The position numbers and the translations under genes are program-made. A stretch of DNA of 64,000 bases. It comes from Ectopseudomonas mendocina. GTDB lineage: Bacteria > Pseudomonadota > Gammaproteobacteria > Pseudomonadales > Pseudomonadaceae. Positions 26,724 through 35,497 of this stretch are shown here, one piece after another; position 1 is the first letter of the stretch; each line of letters begins with the position of its first letter. The stretch is taken from positions 62,001-126,000 of the forward strand of contig NZ_VRYE01000026.1 in the NCBI RefSeq assembly GCF_008041835.1, written 5' to 3'. The notes beneath the pieces were generated by a model. That model was not told the DNA's origin. It searched no databases and saw only the letters and a list, made by a program, of their open reading frames with translations.

Positions 26724-27740
26724 CTAGGCAGCAGTGGCCAGGGGCAGTATGCGCCCGAGAATATCGGCCAGCGTCACCACGCCCACCAACTGCCCGTCAC
26801 GCATCACCACAGCCAGTTGCACACTCGATTTACGCATCAGTGCCAGCGACTCATAGACCGGCGTTTTGGCCTCCAGCACGAAAACCTGACGAGCGATTTC
26901 CGTAGCAGGTCGCGTATCCGGCTCCAGCAGTGTGTCACGCAGGTGCACCACCAGCGGCAGGCTGTCGCCCTGCCCCAGGATCAGGATACGAAGGTGGCCC
27001 GACTGCGCAGCGGCGAGACGCACATCGGCAACCGTTGCCTGCCATGTGACGTGAACGGGGACGGCATCACTGGTCACCAGCTCCTCGATCGGCAAGGTGC
27101 CCAGATCGATCAGACTGGATATCTGCTGCTGCAACCCAGGTTGAAGGGTTCCAACTTCAGCGGAGTGCTCAACCAACTTGCGAATGGTCGCGATGTCCTG
27201 CCCGCCTACCGCAGCGCTCTCGACCGGCTCGACACCGGACGCCTTAACCAGCCGGTTGGCAATACGGTTGACCCAACTCAACAGCGGGCGCAGCGGCCAG
27301 ATGTAGGCGCGCGATACCAGGCCTACGGCAAGCGCCGAACGCTCCGGATGTGCAATGGCCCAGGACTTGGGCGCCATCTCGCCGACGACCAGATGCAGGA
27401 AGGTCACGACGAACAGCGCCAGGGCGAACGACGCTCCACCAGCCGCCCACTCAGGTACACCGCAGACAACTAGTAACGGGCCGAGCCAGTTATCGACTGC
27501 CGGCTTGGTCACCGCGCCCAACGCAAAGGTGCAGAATGTAATGCCGAGCTGAGCCCCGGCCAGCATCAGGGTCAGATCATTCATCCCGCGCAGCGCGGCC
27601 CGCGCCGAACGGCTGCTGGGCGCCAGCTCCTCGAGACGATGACGGCGAGCCCCCAGCAACGCGAACTCGATGATGACGAACAGCGCACTGAGCACGATGA
27701 GGACAATGGTCACCAATGTGACGATCAGGGGATCATTCAT
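26724..27740 (-). CDS. CNNM/CorC-like (DUF21 + CBS) membrane protein, short form
   Basis: 338-aa hemolysin-related protein. The N-terminal DUF21/CNNM transmembrane domain occupies about residues 1-190 (FVIIEFALLGARRHRLEEL, LAGAQLGITFCTFALG, VVGEMAPKSWAIAHPE), followed by two CBS domains to the end. Unlike its upstream partner it has no C-terminal CorC/HlyC domain and stops right after the second CBS (GVVTLADILGRIL). CNNM proteins are linked to Mg2+ or Co2+ efflux. The start ATG overlaps the stop of the preceding gene by 4 bases, so the two are co-translated and may form a heterodimer (inference). Confidence 0.88.
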   Translation of the reverse strand: MNDPLIVTLVTIVLIVLSALFVIIEFALLGARRHRLEELAPSSRSARAALRGMNDLTLMLAGAQLGITFCTFALGAVTKPAVDNWLGPLLVVCGVPEWAAGGASFALALFVVTFLHLVVGEMAPKSWAIAHPERSALAVGLVSRAYIWPLRPLLSWVNRIANRLVKASGVEPVESAAVGGQDIATIRKLVEHSAEVGTLQPGLQQQISSLIDLGTLPIEELVTSDAVPVHVTWQATVADVRLAAAQSGHLRILILGQGDSLPLVVHLRDTLLEPDTRPATEIARQVFVLEAKTPVYESLALMRKSSVQLAVVMRDGQLVGVVTLADILGRILPLATAA

Positions 27741-29110
27741 TGGCTTTGCTCCTGCTTCAACGTCTCGACCAGCGTGACACGTACCTGCGTCGGCACGTAT
27801 CGCTCAACACGCAGCACTTCGATCACTAGCTGGCGCTCGATGGGCAGGTCGGAAACAAGCTCCGAGGGATCCTCGGGCAAGATAATGGTCACGATGTCGC
27901 CCTCGGCGGGCAAGGCGCCCAGCTCCGCGATCAACAGGCCTGCGATGGTTTCAACCTCTTCACAGGGCAGGTCATAGCCAAGCACACGCTCGACTTCATC
28001 CAGGTGCACATCACCATCCATGATCCAGATGCCATCACCGCCGGGTATGACCGGATCGGCGTTATCTTCATCATGTTCATCGTTAATTTCGCCGACGATT
28101 TCCTCGGCGAGATCCTCAAGGGTCAGTACGCCGACGAAGCTGCCATATTCATCGATGACGCAGGCCAGCTGGTTGTTGGTCTGAATCAGTTCGGCAAGCG
28201 CATCCGGTAGTGCCATCAGGGTGGGAATGACCATGGCCGGTCTCATCACCGTTTCGACCGTTTCATCAGTATCGCCGTCTGCCAGACGCAACAGTACATC
28301 GGTGAGTTGAACGACACCGACAGGCGTGTCTTCGTGAATGACCGGGTAGCGCGTATGACCACTGGCCATGAGTTCGCGCAGCTTGCACAGCGTCGTATCG
28401 GGAGTCAGCCAGTCAACCTGCGAACGCGGAATCATGGCGTGCTCAACGTCTTGCTGAGGGAAGTCCAGAATACGATCCATCATCAGCGACAGTTCTACGG
28501 GAAGATCTCCACTGTCGCGCGAGTCGGAAATGATGTGCGGCAGGTCGTCAGCAGAAACGCTCACATCCAGGTCATGTACCGGTTCGATCCGTAGCAGGCG
28601 CAGGAACAGATTGGCCGACTTGTCGAAGAAACCGATCAGCCAGCCGAAGACGGTCAGATAGATGAGCGTGGAGCGAGCGAGCCCCCTGGCCATGGGTTCA
28701 GCATTGGCGATGGCCAGGTTCTTGGGATAAAGCTCGCCGAAGATCATCTGGATAACCGTGGCAACCAGCAGCGCAATCAAGGTGCCGACGGTGACACCCA
28801 CCTCGTATGCAACACCTGCACCGCCCAGCAGAACACCGAGCGACTGCCCTACCAGTGGCTCAGCCACGAAACCGAGCAGCAGACCTGACACCGTGATGCC
28901 CAACTGGGCACCCGACAGCATGAAGCTGGTTCGCTTCGTCACTTGGAGAGCGCGCTTGGCGGAGACGTTGCCTTCGGCTGCAAGCACCGCAAGGCGGGTG
29001 CGGTCGACAGCCATGTAGGCAAATTCCTGGGCGACGAAATAGCCGTTTGCCGCAATGATGGCCAGGATAACGAGAGTGCCGAACAGCAGGGTAAGTATCG
29101 GCTCGATCAC
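27737..29110 (-). CDS. CNNM/CorC-like (DUF21 + CBS + CorC_HlyC) membrane protein
   Basis: 457-aa protein with a DUF21 transmembrane domain (YFVAQEFAYMAVDRTRL, MLSGAQLGITVSGLLLGFVAEPLVG, FGELYPKNLAIANAEP), two CBS domains (about 215-340, with VGVVQLTDVLL and VGVLTLEDLAEEIVGEI) and a C-terminal CorC_HlyC domain (WIMDGDVHLDEVERVLGYDL ... LGALPAEGDIV). It starts with GTG at 29110-29108, the only start giving the family N-terminus. First gene of a two-gene operon. A TATAAT at 29209-29204 on this strand is a possible promoter -10. Confidence 0.9.
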   Translation of the reverse strand: MIEPILTLLFGTLVILAIIAANGYFVAQEFAYMAVDRTRLAVLAAEGNVSAKRALQVTKRTSFMLSGAQLGITVSGLLLGFVAEPLVGQSLGVLLGGAGVAYEVGVTVGTLIALLVATVIQMIFGELYPKNLAIANAEPMARGLARSTLIYLTVFGWLIGFFDKSANLFLRLLRIEPVHDLDVSVSADDLPHIISDSRDSGDLPVELSLMMDRILDFPQQDVEHAMIPRSQVDWLTPDTTLCKLRELMASGHTRYPVIHEDTPVGVVQLTDVLLRLADGDTDETVETVMRPAMVIPTLMALPDALAELIQTNNQLACVIDEYGSFVGVLTLEDLAEEIVGEINDEHDEDNADPVIPGGDGIWIMDGDVHLDEVERVLGYDLPCEEVETIAGLLIAELGALPAEGDIVTIILPEDPSELVSDLPIERQLVIEVLRVERYVPTQVRVTLVETLKQEQSQ

Positions 29111-29477
29111 CGCATCACCCCGTCATATTCTGTTTCAGAAGAGGGTCTACAATCGCTGGGGCTTGAGGTGTCCACATTGGATCCGAAGTGACAAAGGGAC
29201 GCCCATTATATTACTTCCAGGGCCTCACACTACTTCGACGATCACCGCAGCGATGCGGGCGCAGACCCGCCACGCGTGGCTTACGCCAGTGGCAGGGCGA
29301 TTCTTAACATTTGAACACACATCCAGTCGCATCCCTGAACGGCTGGCAAGGCAGGTAACCAGGCGCCGACCATGGCCCCGGCTCACCTCACCGCCCCGCG
29401 TAACCATGCCCGGTGACAGGAAAGCCAGGCGACCTGTCACCGATGCCACTGGCGCAAGCATCACGCCGGCATGCGCG
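29111..29477. other. Gap between the CNNM operon and pdxH
   Basis: No gene is seen in these 367 bases. For the CNNM operon (minus strand) a perfect TATAAT lies at 29204-29209 about 95 bases before the start codon, but no good -35 is in place. At 29411-29442 a 10-bp perfect inverted repeat (CGGTGACAGG/CCTGTCACCG, 12-base loop) lies downstream of pdxH; it lacks a T run and may be a weak terminator or an operator. Confidence 0.4.
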
Positions 29478-30125
29478 TCAGGGGGCCAGCCGTTCGCGAA
29501 CCCAGGCTTCGCCCAGCAGACGATAGTTGAGGCGGTCATGCAGACGGCTTGGCCTGCCCTGCCAGAACTCGATGCGTTCAGGCAGCAGGCGGTAGCCGCC
29601 CCAGTGCGGCGGGCAGTGAGGCGCCTGGTTGAGGAAGCGCTTTTCTGTTTCCGCCAGCAAGCTCTCCAGCTCGGCACGGTCGCGGATCACCCGGCTCTGC
29701 GGCGAGGCCCAGGCGCCGATGCGACTGCCCAGCGGGCGCACTTGGAAGTAACCGTCGGATTCGGCCGCCGTGACCTGCTCGACACGCCCTTCGATACGCA
29801 CCTGACGTTCCAGGCTGGGCCAGAAAAAGGTCATGGCGGCGAACGGACGTGCTGCCAGTTGTCGGCCCTTGGCGCTGTCGTAGTTGCTGAAGAAGGTGAA
29901 ACCGCGCTCGTCGAGACCTTTGAGCAGCAGCACCCGACAGTGCGGGCGACCCTCTTCGTCGACGGTGGCCAGGGTCATGGCATTGGGCTCGACCGGCGGT
30001 TGCTCGGTCTTGACCGCATCATCGAACCACTGACGAAAGAGGGAGAAAGGCTCCAGCGGCGCCTGAGTCTCGCTCAGGCCGTCGCGGGTGTAGTCACGGC
30101 GCATATCGGCCAGGGTTTGGGTCAT
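29478..30125 (-). CDS. pdxH: Pyridoxamine 5'-phosphate oxidase PdxH
   Basis: 215-aa FMN enzyme that oxidises pyridoxine or pyridoxamine 5'-phosphate to pyridoxal 5'-phosphate. Family segments are visible: [14 protein letters not shown] at the start, [56 protein letters not shown], and the C-terminal [24 protein letters not shown]. Length and ends are standard. It precedes a hairpin at 29411-29442 and is followed upstream on the same strand by an OmpA-like lipoprotein gene. Confidence 0.97.
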   Translation of the reverse strand: MTQTLADMRRDYTRDGLSETQAPLEPFSLFRQWFDDAVKTEQPPVEPNAMTLATVDEEGRPHCRVLLLKGLDERGFTFFSNYDSAKGRQLAARPFAAMTFFWPSLERQVRIEGRVEQVTAAESDGYFQVRPLGSRIGAWASPQSRVIRDRAELESLLAETEKRFLNQAPHCPPHWGGYRLLPERIEFWQGRPSRLHDRLNYRLLGEAWVRERLAP

Positions 30126-30205
30126 GGCAGTTCCTCAGGACGGAGCCGGCCACCTAACCGTAGGTTTCCGGCACCCGCCCGCGCGGGGTGGAAATGCCAG
30201 CAAGC

Positions 30206-30859
30206 TTACTCCGACTTGCTGACTTTTCCTTGATCTGCAGCAGCGACCTTGGGGGCATCCTTCAACTCGGGCTTGGCCGGCTGGCTGTACTTGGCGATCA
30301 GACCCTGCATGGTGTCACGCGAGGTCAGGAGGATTTCCACGCGGCGGTTGAGCGCACGGCCGGCTGCGCTGTCATTGGCGGCACGCGGCATGTCGGAGCC
30401 CAGGCCCATGACCTGCAGGCGGTTCTGCTTGAGGCCGCTAAGACGAAAAATCGAGGTAACGGCGCGCGCGCGCTGCTGGCTCAGCTCACGGTTGCTGGCG
30501 TCGTCACCGCTGGTGTCGGCATGGCCGAGGATGACCACAGCAATGTCTTCATCCTTTTCCAGCAATTTGGCCACGCGGGTGATCGGCCCCAGGCTGACCG
30601 GCAGCAGCATCTGCGGGCGATCCGGGTTGAACGAGCCCTGCACCGGGGCCGTCACCACCAGCAGGTTTTCCCGACGCTCGAACTCGAAGTGGCTGCCCTT
30701 GACCGCTTCACGCAGTTTTGGCTCGTATTCGTCGAGCCAGGCACGGGTCACCTGTGGTGGCGGCATCACGGCTGGCTTGGCGACTTCCTTCTTTTCCGAG
30801 CCGGCGCAGCCCGCGATCAGCAGGCAGCAGGTAAAGGCAAAAATCTTGTTGGCACGCAT
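30206..30859 (-). CDS. OmpA-family lipoprotein
   Basis: 217-aa exported protein. The signal peptide ends in the lipobox LIAGC (Cys at about residue 18). The C-terminal OmpA/MotB peptidoglycan-binding domain is at about 95-190, with VVILGHADTSGDDASNRELSQQRARAVTSI and AAGRALNRRVEILL. It is thought to tether the outer membrane to peptidoglycan. Upstream of the start codon are a run of seven A and the short TIR element at 30900-30966. Confidence 0.9.
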   Translation of the reverse strand: MRANKIFAFTCCLLIAGCAGSEKKEVAKPAVMPPPQVTRAWLDEYEPKLREAVKGSHFEFERRENLLVVTAPVQGSFNPDRPQMLLPVSLGPITRVAKLLEKDEDIAVVILGHADTSGDDASNRELSQQRARAVTSIFRLSGLKQNRLQVMGLGSDMPRAANDSAAGRALNRRVEILLTSRDTMQGLIAKYSQPAKPELKDAPKVAAADQGKVSKSE

Positions 30860-30899
30860 GTAGCCCCCGGGGTCAAAAAAATCTAATGGTCGGTTCGTT

Positions 30900-30966
30900 A
30901 TCAGGCTGTTGAAAAACTACCTGCGTTGCCATTACTGCCTCGCCTACGTTTTTCAACGGCCTGTTA
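30900..30966. mobile_element. 67-bp TIR element, short copy (MITE-like)
   Basis: Same ends as the element at 23981-24170: CAGGCTGTTGAAAAACTA on the left and CGTTTTTCAACGGCCTGT on the right. The shared inner sequences CTGCGTTGCCA and CTGCCTCGCCTA are joined directly, so about 120 bases of the long copy are missing. TA lies outside both ends. Confidence 0.75.
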
Positions 30967-31006
30967 TGGTTGGTACTGAACGGTTGCCGCGAGTTTACCG
31001 TTTCGG

Positions 31007-32170
31007 TCAGATACAGTCCGCAATCTGTCGCGCAAGTTTCTGCGCGCGGGGGTCCATCAAGACGAACGGTCCCAGATTGTTGGTGACGAAGCCGAATGCC
31101 AGGTCTCGTTCCGGGTCGGCAAAGCCACTGGAGCCACCGGCACCGGGATGACCAAAAGCCTTAGCGCCCATGCCATAGGTGGCATTGGCCACGTCGGCCT
31201 GATCGAGCATGCAGCCCAGGCCGAAGCGGGTGCGGGTCAGCAGGGTCTTGTCGTCGCCGACACTGTGCTCACGGGTCATTTCGCCCAGCAATTCGGCATC
31301 GAGCAGGCTGCCGTCGAGCAGGCCGGCATAGAAACCCGCCAGGCTGCGCGCGTTGCCATGACCGTTGGCGGCCGGCTGCTGCATGCGTCGCCACTCCGGT
31401 TTGTTGGTGCTGGTCATGATCGACGGCGGGTTGGTGAACGAGCGCGTGCTCATGGCGTTGGCGTCACTCATCATCACCTTGAGCAGACGCTGCGCAGCGG
31501 CATCGCCAAGATTGCCCTTGCCGCGAGCGATATGGGCGACGCGGTCGAACTCGCTGTCCGCCAGGCCGACATGAAAATCCAGCCCCAGCGGCTTGGCAAT
31601 GCGTGCGGCGATACTCTCGCCCGGGCCACGGCCTTCGATGCGGCGAATCAGCTCGCCAATCAGCCAACCGTAGGTAATAGGGGCGTAGCCATGGCCCTCC
31701 CCCAACGGCCACCAGGGTTCCTCTGCCGCCAGCGCGGCGGTCATGGTCTGCCAGTCATACAACGCTTCGGCGGGCAGTGTCTGGCGCAGCGCCGGCAAGC
31801 CGGCCTGGTGGCAGAGCAGGTGACGCACGCTGATGCGCGCCTTGCCGGCGGCAGCGAACTCCGGCCAGTAGCGCGCCACCGGTGCATCCAGGTCGAGCTT
31901 GCCCTCGCCCACCAGTTGCAGGGCCACCACGGCGGCGAAGGGTTTGGTGCAGGAGAACAGGTTGGCGATGGTATCGCTGTGCCAGGCCTGCTGGCCGTCC
32001 TTGTCCATCACCCCAGCCCACAGATCGACCACGGTTTCGCCGCCGACTTTCACGCACAGGGCCGCGCCCCGCTCCTGCGCATCATCGAACAGTGCGGCGA
32101 ATGCGTCCCTCACCGCTTCGAAGCGCAAATCGAAATAGCCCTGAATCTGCACGCTGTTCTCCTGTTTCAC
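31007..32170 (-). CDS. EstB-type serine hydrolase (class C beta-lactamase fold)
   Basis: 387-aa cytoplasmic hydrolase of the beta-lactamase/EstB family. The catalytic SxxK is SCTK at residues 73-76 (LFSCTKPFAAVVAL), the second-motif tyrosine lies in APITYGWLIGEL, and the third-motif region GHPGAGGSSGFADPE takes the place of KTG. Such enzymes are esterases of unknown natural substrate, not true beta-lactamases. There is no signal peptide. The gene sits just upstream of the divergent second Mrp operon. Confidence 0.88.
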   Translation of the reverse strand: MKQENSVQIQGYFDLRFEAVRDAFAALFDDAQERGAALCVKVGGETVVDLWAGVMDKDGQQAWHSDTIANLFSCTKPFAAVVALQLVGEGKLDLDAPVARYWPEFAAAGKARISVRHLLCHQAGLPALRQTLPAEALYDWQTMTAALAAEEPWWPLGEGHGYAPITYGWLIGELIRRIEGRGPGESIAARIAKPLGLDFHVGLADSEFDRVAHIARGKGNLGDAAAQRLLKVMMSDANAMSTRSFTNPPSIMTSTNKPEWRRMQQPAANGHGNARSLAGFYAGLLDGSLLDAELLGEMTREHSVGDDKTLLTRTRFGLGCMLDQADVANATYGMGAKAFGHPGAGGSSGFADPERDLAFGFVTNNLGPFVLMDPRAQKLARQIADCI

Positions 32171-32372
32171 TGCTTATCTCAATACTGCCAATGATGACAG
32201 CCGCCTATCATGCAATGTTCTGAAACTTCAAAAAATAGCGATCTTCGATTGGTTTTTCCTATGATGAAACAAATGCGGCCTGATATCATCAATACGCCCT
32301 GAATAGCGCAGCTACGGTGCGTATGCAGTCGTCAGGCCGCCTTGGATTCGACGCTCGGCACAGGAGAAACGA

Positions 32373-35093
32373 GTGCTCTACCTACTGTCCCTGATCGCCC
32401 TGGCTGCCGTACTGGCACCCGGCCTGACGCGCCTGTTGGGCGCCCGCACAGGCTGGCTGCTGATGCTGGCACCACTGGCGGCCTTCATCTGGTTCGTTCA
32501 ACAGATTCCGTTGATCGCCGACGGCGGCGCGGTGATGCAGAACGTCAGCTGGATTCCGGCACTGGGCATCAACCTGAGCCTGCGTCTGGACGGCCTCTCG
32601 CTGGTATTTGCCCTGCTGATCAGTGGCATCGGCAGCCTGATCGTGCTCTATGCCGGCAGTTATCTGTCCAGCCATGTCCACCTCGGCCGCTTTCACGCCT
32701 ACCTGCTGGTGTTCATGCTGGCCATGCTCGGCCTGGTGCTGGCTGACGATCTGGTGGCGATGTTCGTGTTCTGGGAACTCACCAGCATCGCCTCCTTCCT
32801 GCTAATCAGCTTTCAACACGAAAAGGCCGTTTCGCGCCGCGCGGCGCTGCAGGCACTGCTGATCACCGGTGGCGGTGGTCTGGCGCTGCTGGCCGGACTG
32901 ATCCTGCTCGGCGGCGCAACCGGCAACTGGCAGTTCTCCAGCCTCAGCGCCGCGCAGATCGAAGGCCACGTGCTGCTGCCGGCCATCATGGCGCTGGTGC
33001 TGCTGGGCTGCTTCACCAAATCGGCACAGGTACCCTTCCACCTGTGGCTGCCCAACGCGATGAACGCGCCGACGCCAGTGTCGGCCTATTTGCATTCGGC
33101 AACCATGGTCAAGGCCGGTATCTACCTGCTGGCGCGACTCAATCCGGTACTCGGCGGCTCGGTCGGCTGGGGTACGCTGCTGATCACCATTGGCGCCGCC
33201 ACGGCGGTGCTCGGTGCCTTCCTCGCTTTCCGCCAGACCGACCTCAAGCGTTTGCTGGCTTACACCACGGTCACCGTACTCGGTCAGCTGACCATGCTGA
33301 TCGGCACCAACACCAGCTATGGCCTGCAGGCGTTCATCCTCTATCTGGTGGCACACTCTCTTTATAAAGGCGCGCTGTTCATGGCTGTCGGCGCCATCGA
33401 TCACGCCACCGGCACCCGCGAATTGGCACGCCTGGGCGGTTTGATCCGTTTCATGCCATTGACCGGCACGGCGGTGGCCCTGGCGGCGTTCTCCAATGCT
33501 GGCCTGCCGCCGTTCTTCGGCTTCATCGCCAAGGAGTTCAAGTACAGCGGCCTGATCGAGATGGGTCATATCGGCTGGGCGGTAACGCTGGTGATGATTC
33601 TGACCAACGCCCTGCTGTTCGCCGCTGCCGGCCTGGTCTTCCTGCAGACCTTCCTCGGCAAGCGTGGCGACTATCCGCGCATGCCGCACGAAGTCGGCTT
33701 GCCGATGTGGCTGGGGCCGATGCTGCTGGCCATCGGCGGTTTCCTGCTCGGCGCCTGGAATGCCTGGCCGGAAACCTGGCTGGTGAACAATGCGGTGCAG
33801 GCCGTGGCGCGTGGCCCGGTGGATGTACACTTGTATCTGTGGGGCGGTATCACCCCGGCGCTGCTGGCCAGCTTGTTGACCGTATCGCTGGGCGTGCTCT
33901 TCTACATACTGCGTGACCGGGTACGGCAGGTGCTCGATCGTGCCAATGCGGCCTGGAATATCAGCGGCGACCTGATCTGGGACCGCCTGCTCAAACGCGT
34001 CTTCCATTTCGCCGGGCTGCTCGCCGCGCGCTTCCAGCATGGCTCGCTGCGCCAGCATCTGGTGCTGCTGGCTCTGGCAGTCGGCGGCCTGTTGGCGGTC
34101 GGTCTGCTGCCGGCCCTGCCGCAACTGCTGCAGGGCAGTTACAGCCCGATCTCGCCACTGGGCCTGGCGGGCTGTCTGATGGCACTGGCCGGCGCCATGA
34201 CGGCGGCATTCCTGCCCGGTCGCCTGACCTTGCTGGCCGCCCTCGGCGCCTGCGGTCTGGGCCTGGCGCTGGTGTTCATCTCGGTCAATGCGCCGGATGT
34301 GGCGATGACCCAGCTGATGGTGGAAACCCTCAGCCTCATCTTCCTCGCCCTGGTGTTTCGCAAGATGCCCACCGTGCCGGCCAGTGGCGCCCGCACCCCC
34401 TGGAAGCGCCGCCTGCATGCCGGCGTGGCGATTCTCTTCGGCCTCAGTGTGACTGGCGCCCTGCTGCTCGCAGTGAGCCTGCCGCTGCCAGGCGACATCG
34501 CCCAATGGTATCAGGCCAACAGCCTGCCGGGTGGTCATGGGCATAACGTGGTCAATGTGATCCTGGTGGACTTCCGCGCTTTCGACACCCTCGGCGAAAT
34601 CCTCGTGGTCGCGCTCTCCGCCCTCGCCGCAGCCAGCCTGCTGGGCACCGGCCGGCGCTTCGGTAACGAGCATAGCGGGGAAGATGCCTTCACCTCGCCG
34701 CTGCTGCGCCAAGGCCTACGCCCGCTGGCCTGGTTGATGCTGGCTGGCTCGCTGCTGCTGCTGTGGCGCGGCCACAACCTGCCGGGCGGCGGTTTCATCG
34801 GTGGCCTGGTGGCGGCCTGCGGCCTGATTCTGCTGGTGCTGACCTATGGTCACGGGCAGATTCGCCGCGTACTGCCCGTGGCCCCTGTGCAGTTGATCGG
34901 CATTGGCCTGGGCTGCGCGGCGGGCGCCGGTATCCTCGGGCTGATCGCCGGCAGCGCCTTTCTCACCGGTCTGTGGACTTTCCCCGGCGGCTTGCCGCTG
35001 GGTACGCCCCTGCTCTTCGATATCGGCGTTTTCCTCACCGTGTTCGGCTCTGCCCTGCACATGATCGACAAGCTCACGGGAGTTCGCCAGTAA
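32373..35093 (+). CDS. mnhA: Mrp antiporter fused subunits A+B (operon 2)
   Basis: 906-aa group 2 MrpAB fusion, a paralogue of the gene at 17423-20215. It keeps the same hallmarks: [43 protein letters not shown], and in the B domain [15 protein letters not shown]. The inner linker and many loops differ, so this is a divergent paralogue, not a recent duplicate. The start is GTG at 32373, 6 bases after AGGAG. First gene of a second complete six-gene operon, diverging from the EstB gene. Confidence 0.94.
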   Translation: MLYLLSLIALAAVLAPGLTRLLGARTGWLLMLAPLAAFIWFVQQIPLIADGGAVMQNVSWIPALGINLSLRLDGLSLVFALLISGIGSLIVLYAGSYLSSHVHLGRFHAYLLVFMLAMLGLVLADDLVAMFVFWELTSIASFLLISFQHEKAVSRRAALQALLITGGGGLALLAGLILLGGATGNWQFSSLSAAQIEGHVLLPAIMALVLLGCFTKSAQVPFHLWLPNAMNAPTPVSAYLHSATMVKAGIYLLARLNPVLGGSVGWGTLLITIGAATAVLGAFLAFRQTDLKRLLAYTTVTVLGQLTMLIGTNTSYGLQAFILYLVAHSLYKGALFMAVGAIDHATGTRELARLGGLIRFMPLTGTAVALAAFSNAGLPPFFGFIAKEFKYSGLIEMGHIGWAVTLVMILTNALLFAAAGLVFLQTFLGKRGDYPRMPHEVGLPMWLGPMLLAIGGFLLGAWNAWPETWLVNNAVQAVARGPVDVHLYLWGGITPALLASLLTVSLGVLFYILRDRVRQVLDRANAAWNISGDLIWDRLLKRVFHFAGLLAARFQHGSLRQHLVLLALAVGGLLAVGLLPALPQLLQGSYSPISPLGLAGCLMALAGAMTAAFLPGRLTLLAALGACGLGLALVFISVNAPDVAMTQLMVETLSLIFLALVFRKMPTVPASGARTPWKRRLHAGVAILFGLSVTGALLLAVSLPLPGDIAQWYQANSLPGGHGHNVVNVILVDFRAFDTLGEILVVALSALAAASLLGTGRRFGNEHSGEDAFTSPLLRQGLRPLAWLMLAGSLLLLWRGHNLPGGGFIGGLVAACGLILLVLTYGHGQIRRVLPVAPVQLIGIGLGCAAGAGILGLIAGSAFLTGLWTFPGGLPLGTPLLFDIGVFLTVFGSALHMIDKLTGVRQ

Positions 35094-35497
35094 TGGAATG
35101 GTTAGCCGCAATCACTACCGGAGGCCTGGCGGGTCTGGGTCTGTGGATGCTCCTGGATCGCAACCTCAAGCGCGTCGTGCTGGGCGTCGTGGTCCTGGGT
35201 AACGCAATCAACCTGGGGGTTCTCACCGCCGGCCGTTTCTTCGGTGAACGCCCGGCCTTCGTCGAGGCCGGCAACGCTGCCAGCACGGCCAACCCACTGC
35301 CGCAGGCACTGGTACTGACGGCCATCGTCATCGGCTTCAGCCTGTTCATCTTCACGCTGGCACTGCTCAAACGCACCCGCGAACTGCACGGCGACAAGAC
35401 CACCGACTCGGTCAGCGCAATCACCGAGCAACCGGCACCGGACTGGCACGACAGCGAGCACGAACAGGACGCCCATGGTACGGAGGCTCGCCGATGA
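35093..35497 (+). CDS. mnhC: Mrp antiporter subunit C (operon 2)
   Basis: 134-aa NuoK-like subunit with three membrane helices (VVVLGNAINLGVLTAGRFFG; PLPQALVLTAIVIGFSLFIFTLALL). Its ATG overlaps the mnhAB stop as TAATG. It has a hydrophilic, acidic and histidine-containing C-terminal tail of about 30 residues (DWHDSEHEQDAHGTEARR) that the operon 1 subunit lacks. Confidence 0.92.
   Translation: MEWLAAITTGGLAGLGLWMLLDRNLKRVVLGVVVLGNAINLGVLTAGRFFGERPAFVEAGNAASTANPLPQALVLTAIVIGFSLFIFTLALLKRTRELHGDKTTDSVSAITEQPAPDWHDSEHEQDAHGTEARR

Noticed and set aside
29411..29442. Possible strong terminator after pdxH
   Set aside because: The stem is good but there is no T run on either strand, so it was only mentioned as a hairpin.
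31007..32170. Beta-lactamase resistance gene
   Set aside because: It has SxxK but lacks a signal peptide and the usual KTG motif; the EstB-type esterase assignment fits better.
32802..34712. Long antisense frame (636 codons) opposite the second MnhAB gene
   Set aside because: Same composition artefact as above; no start signal, domain or conserved motif.
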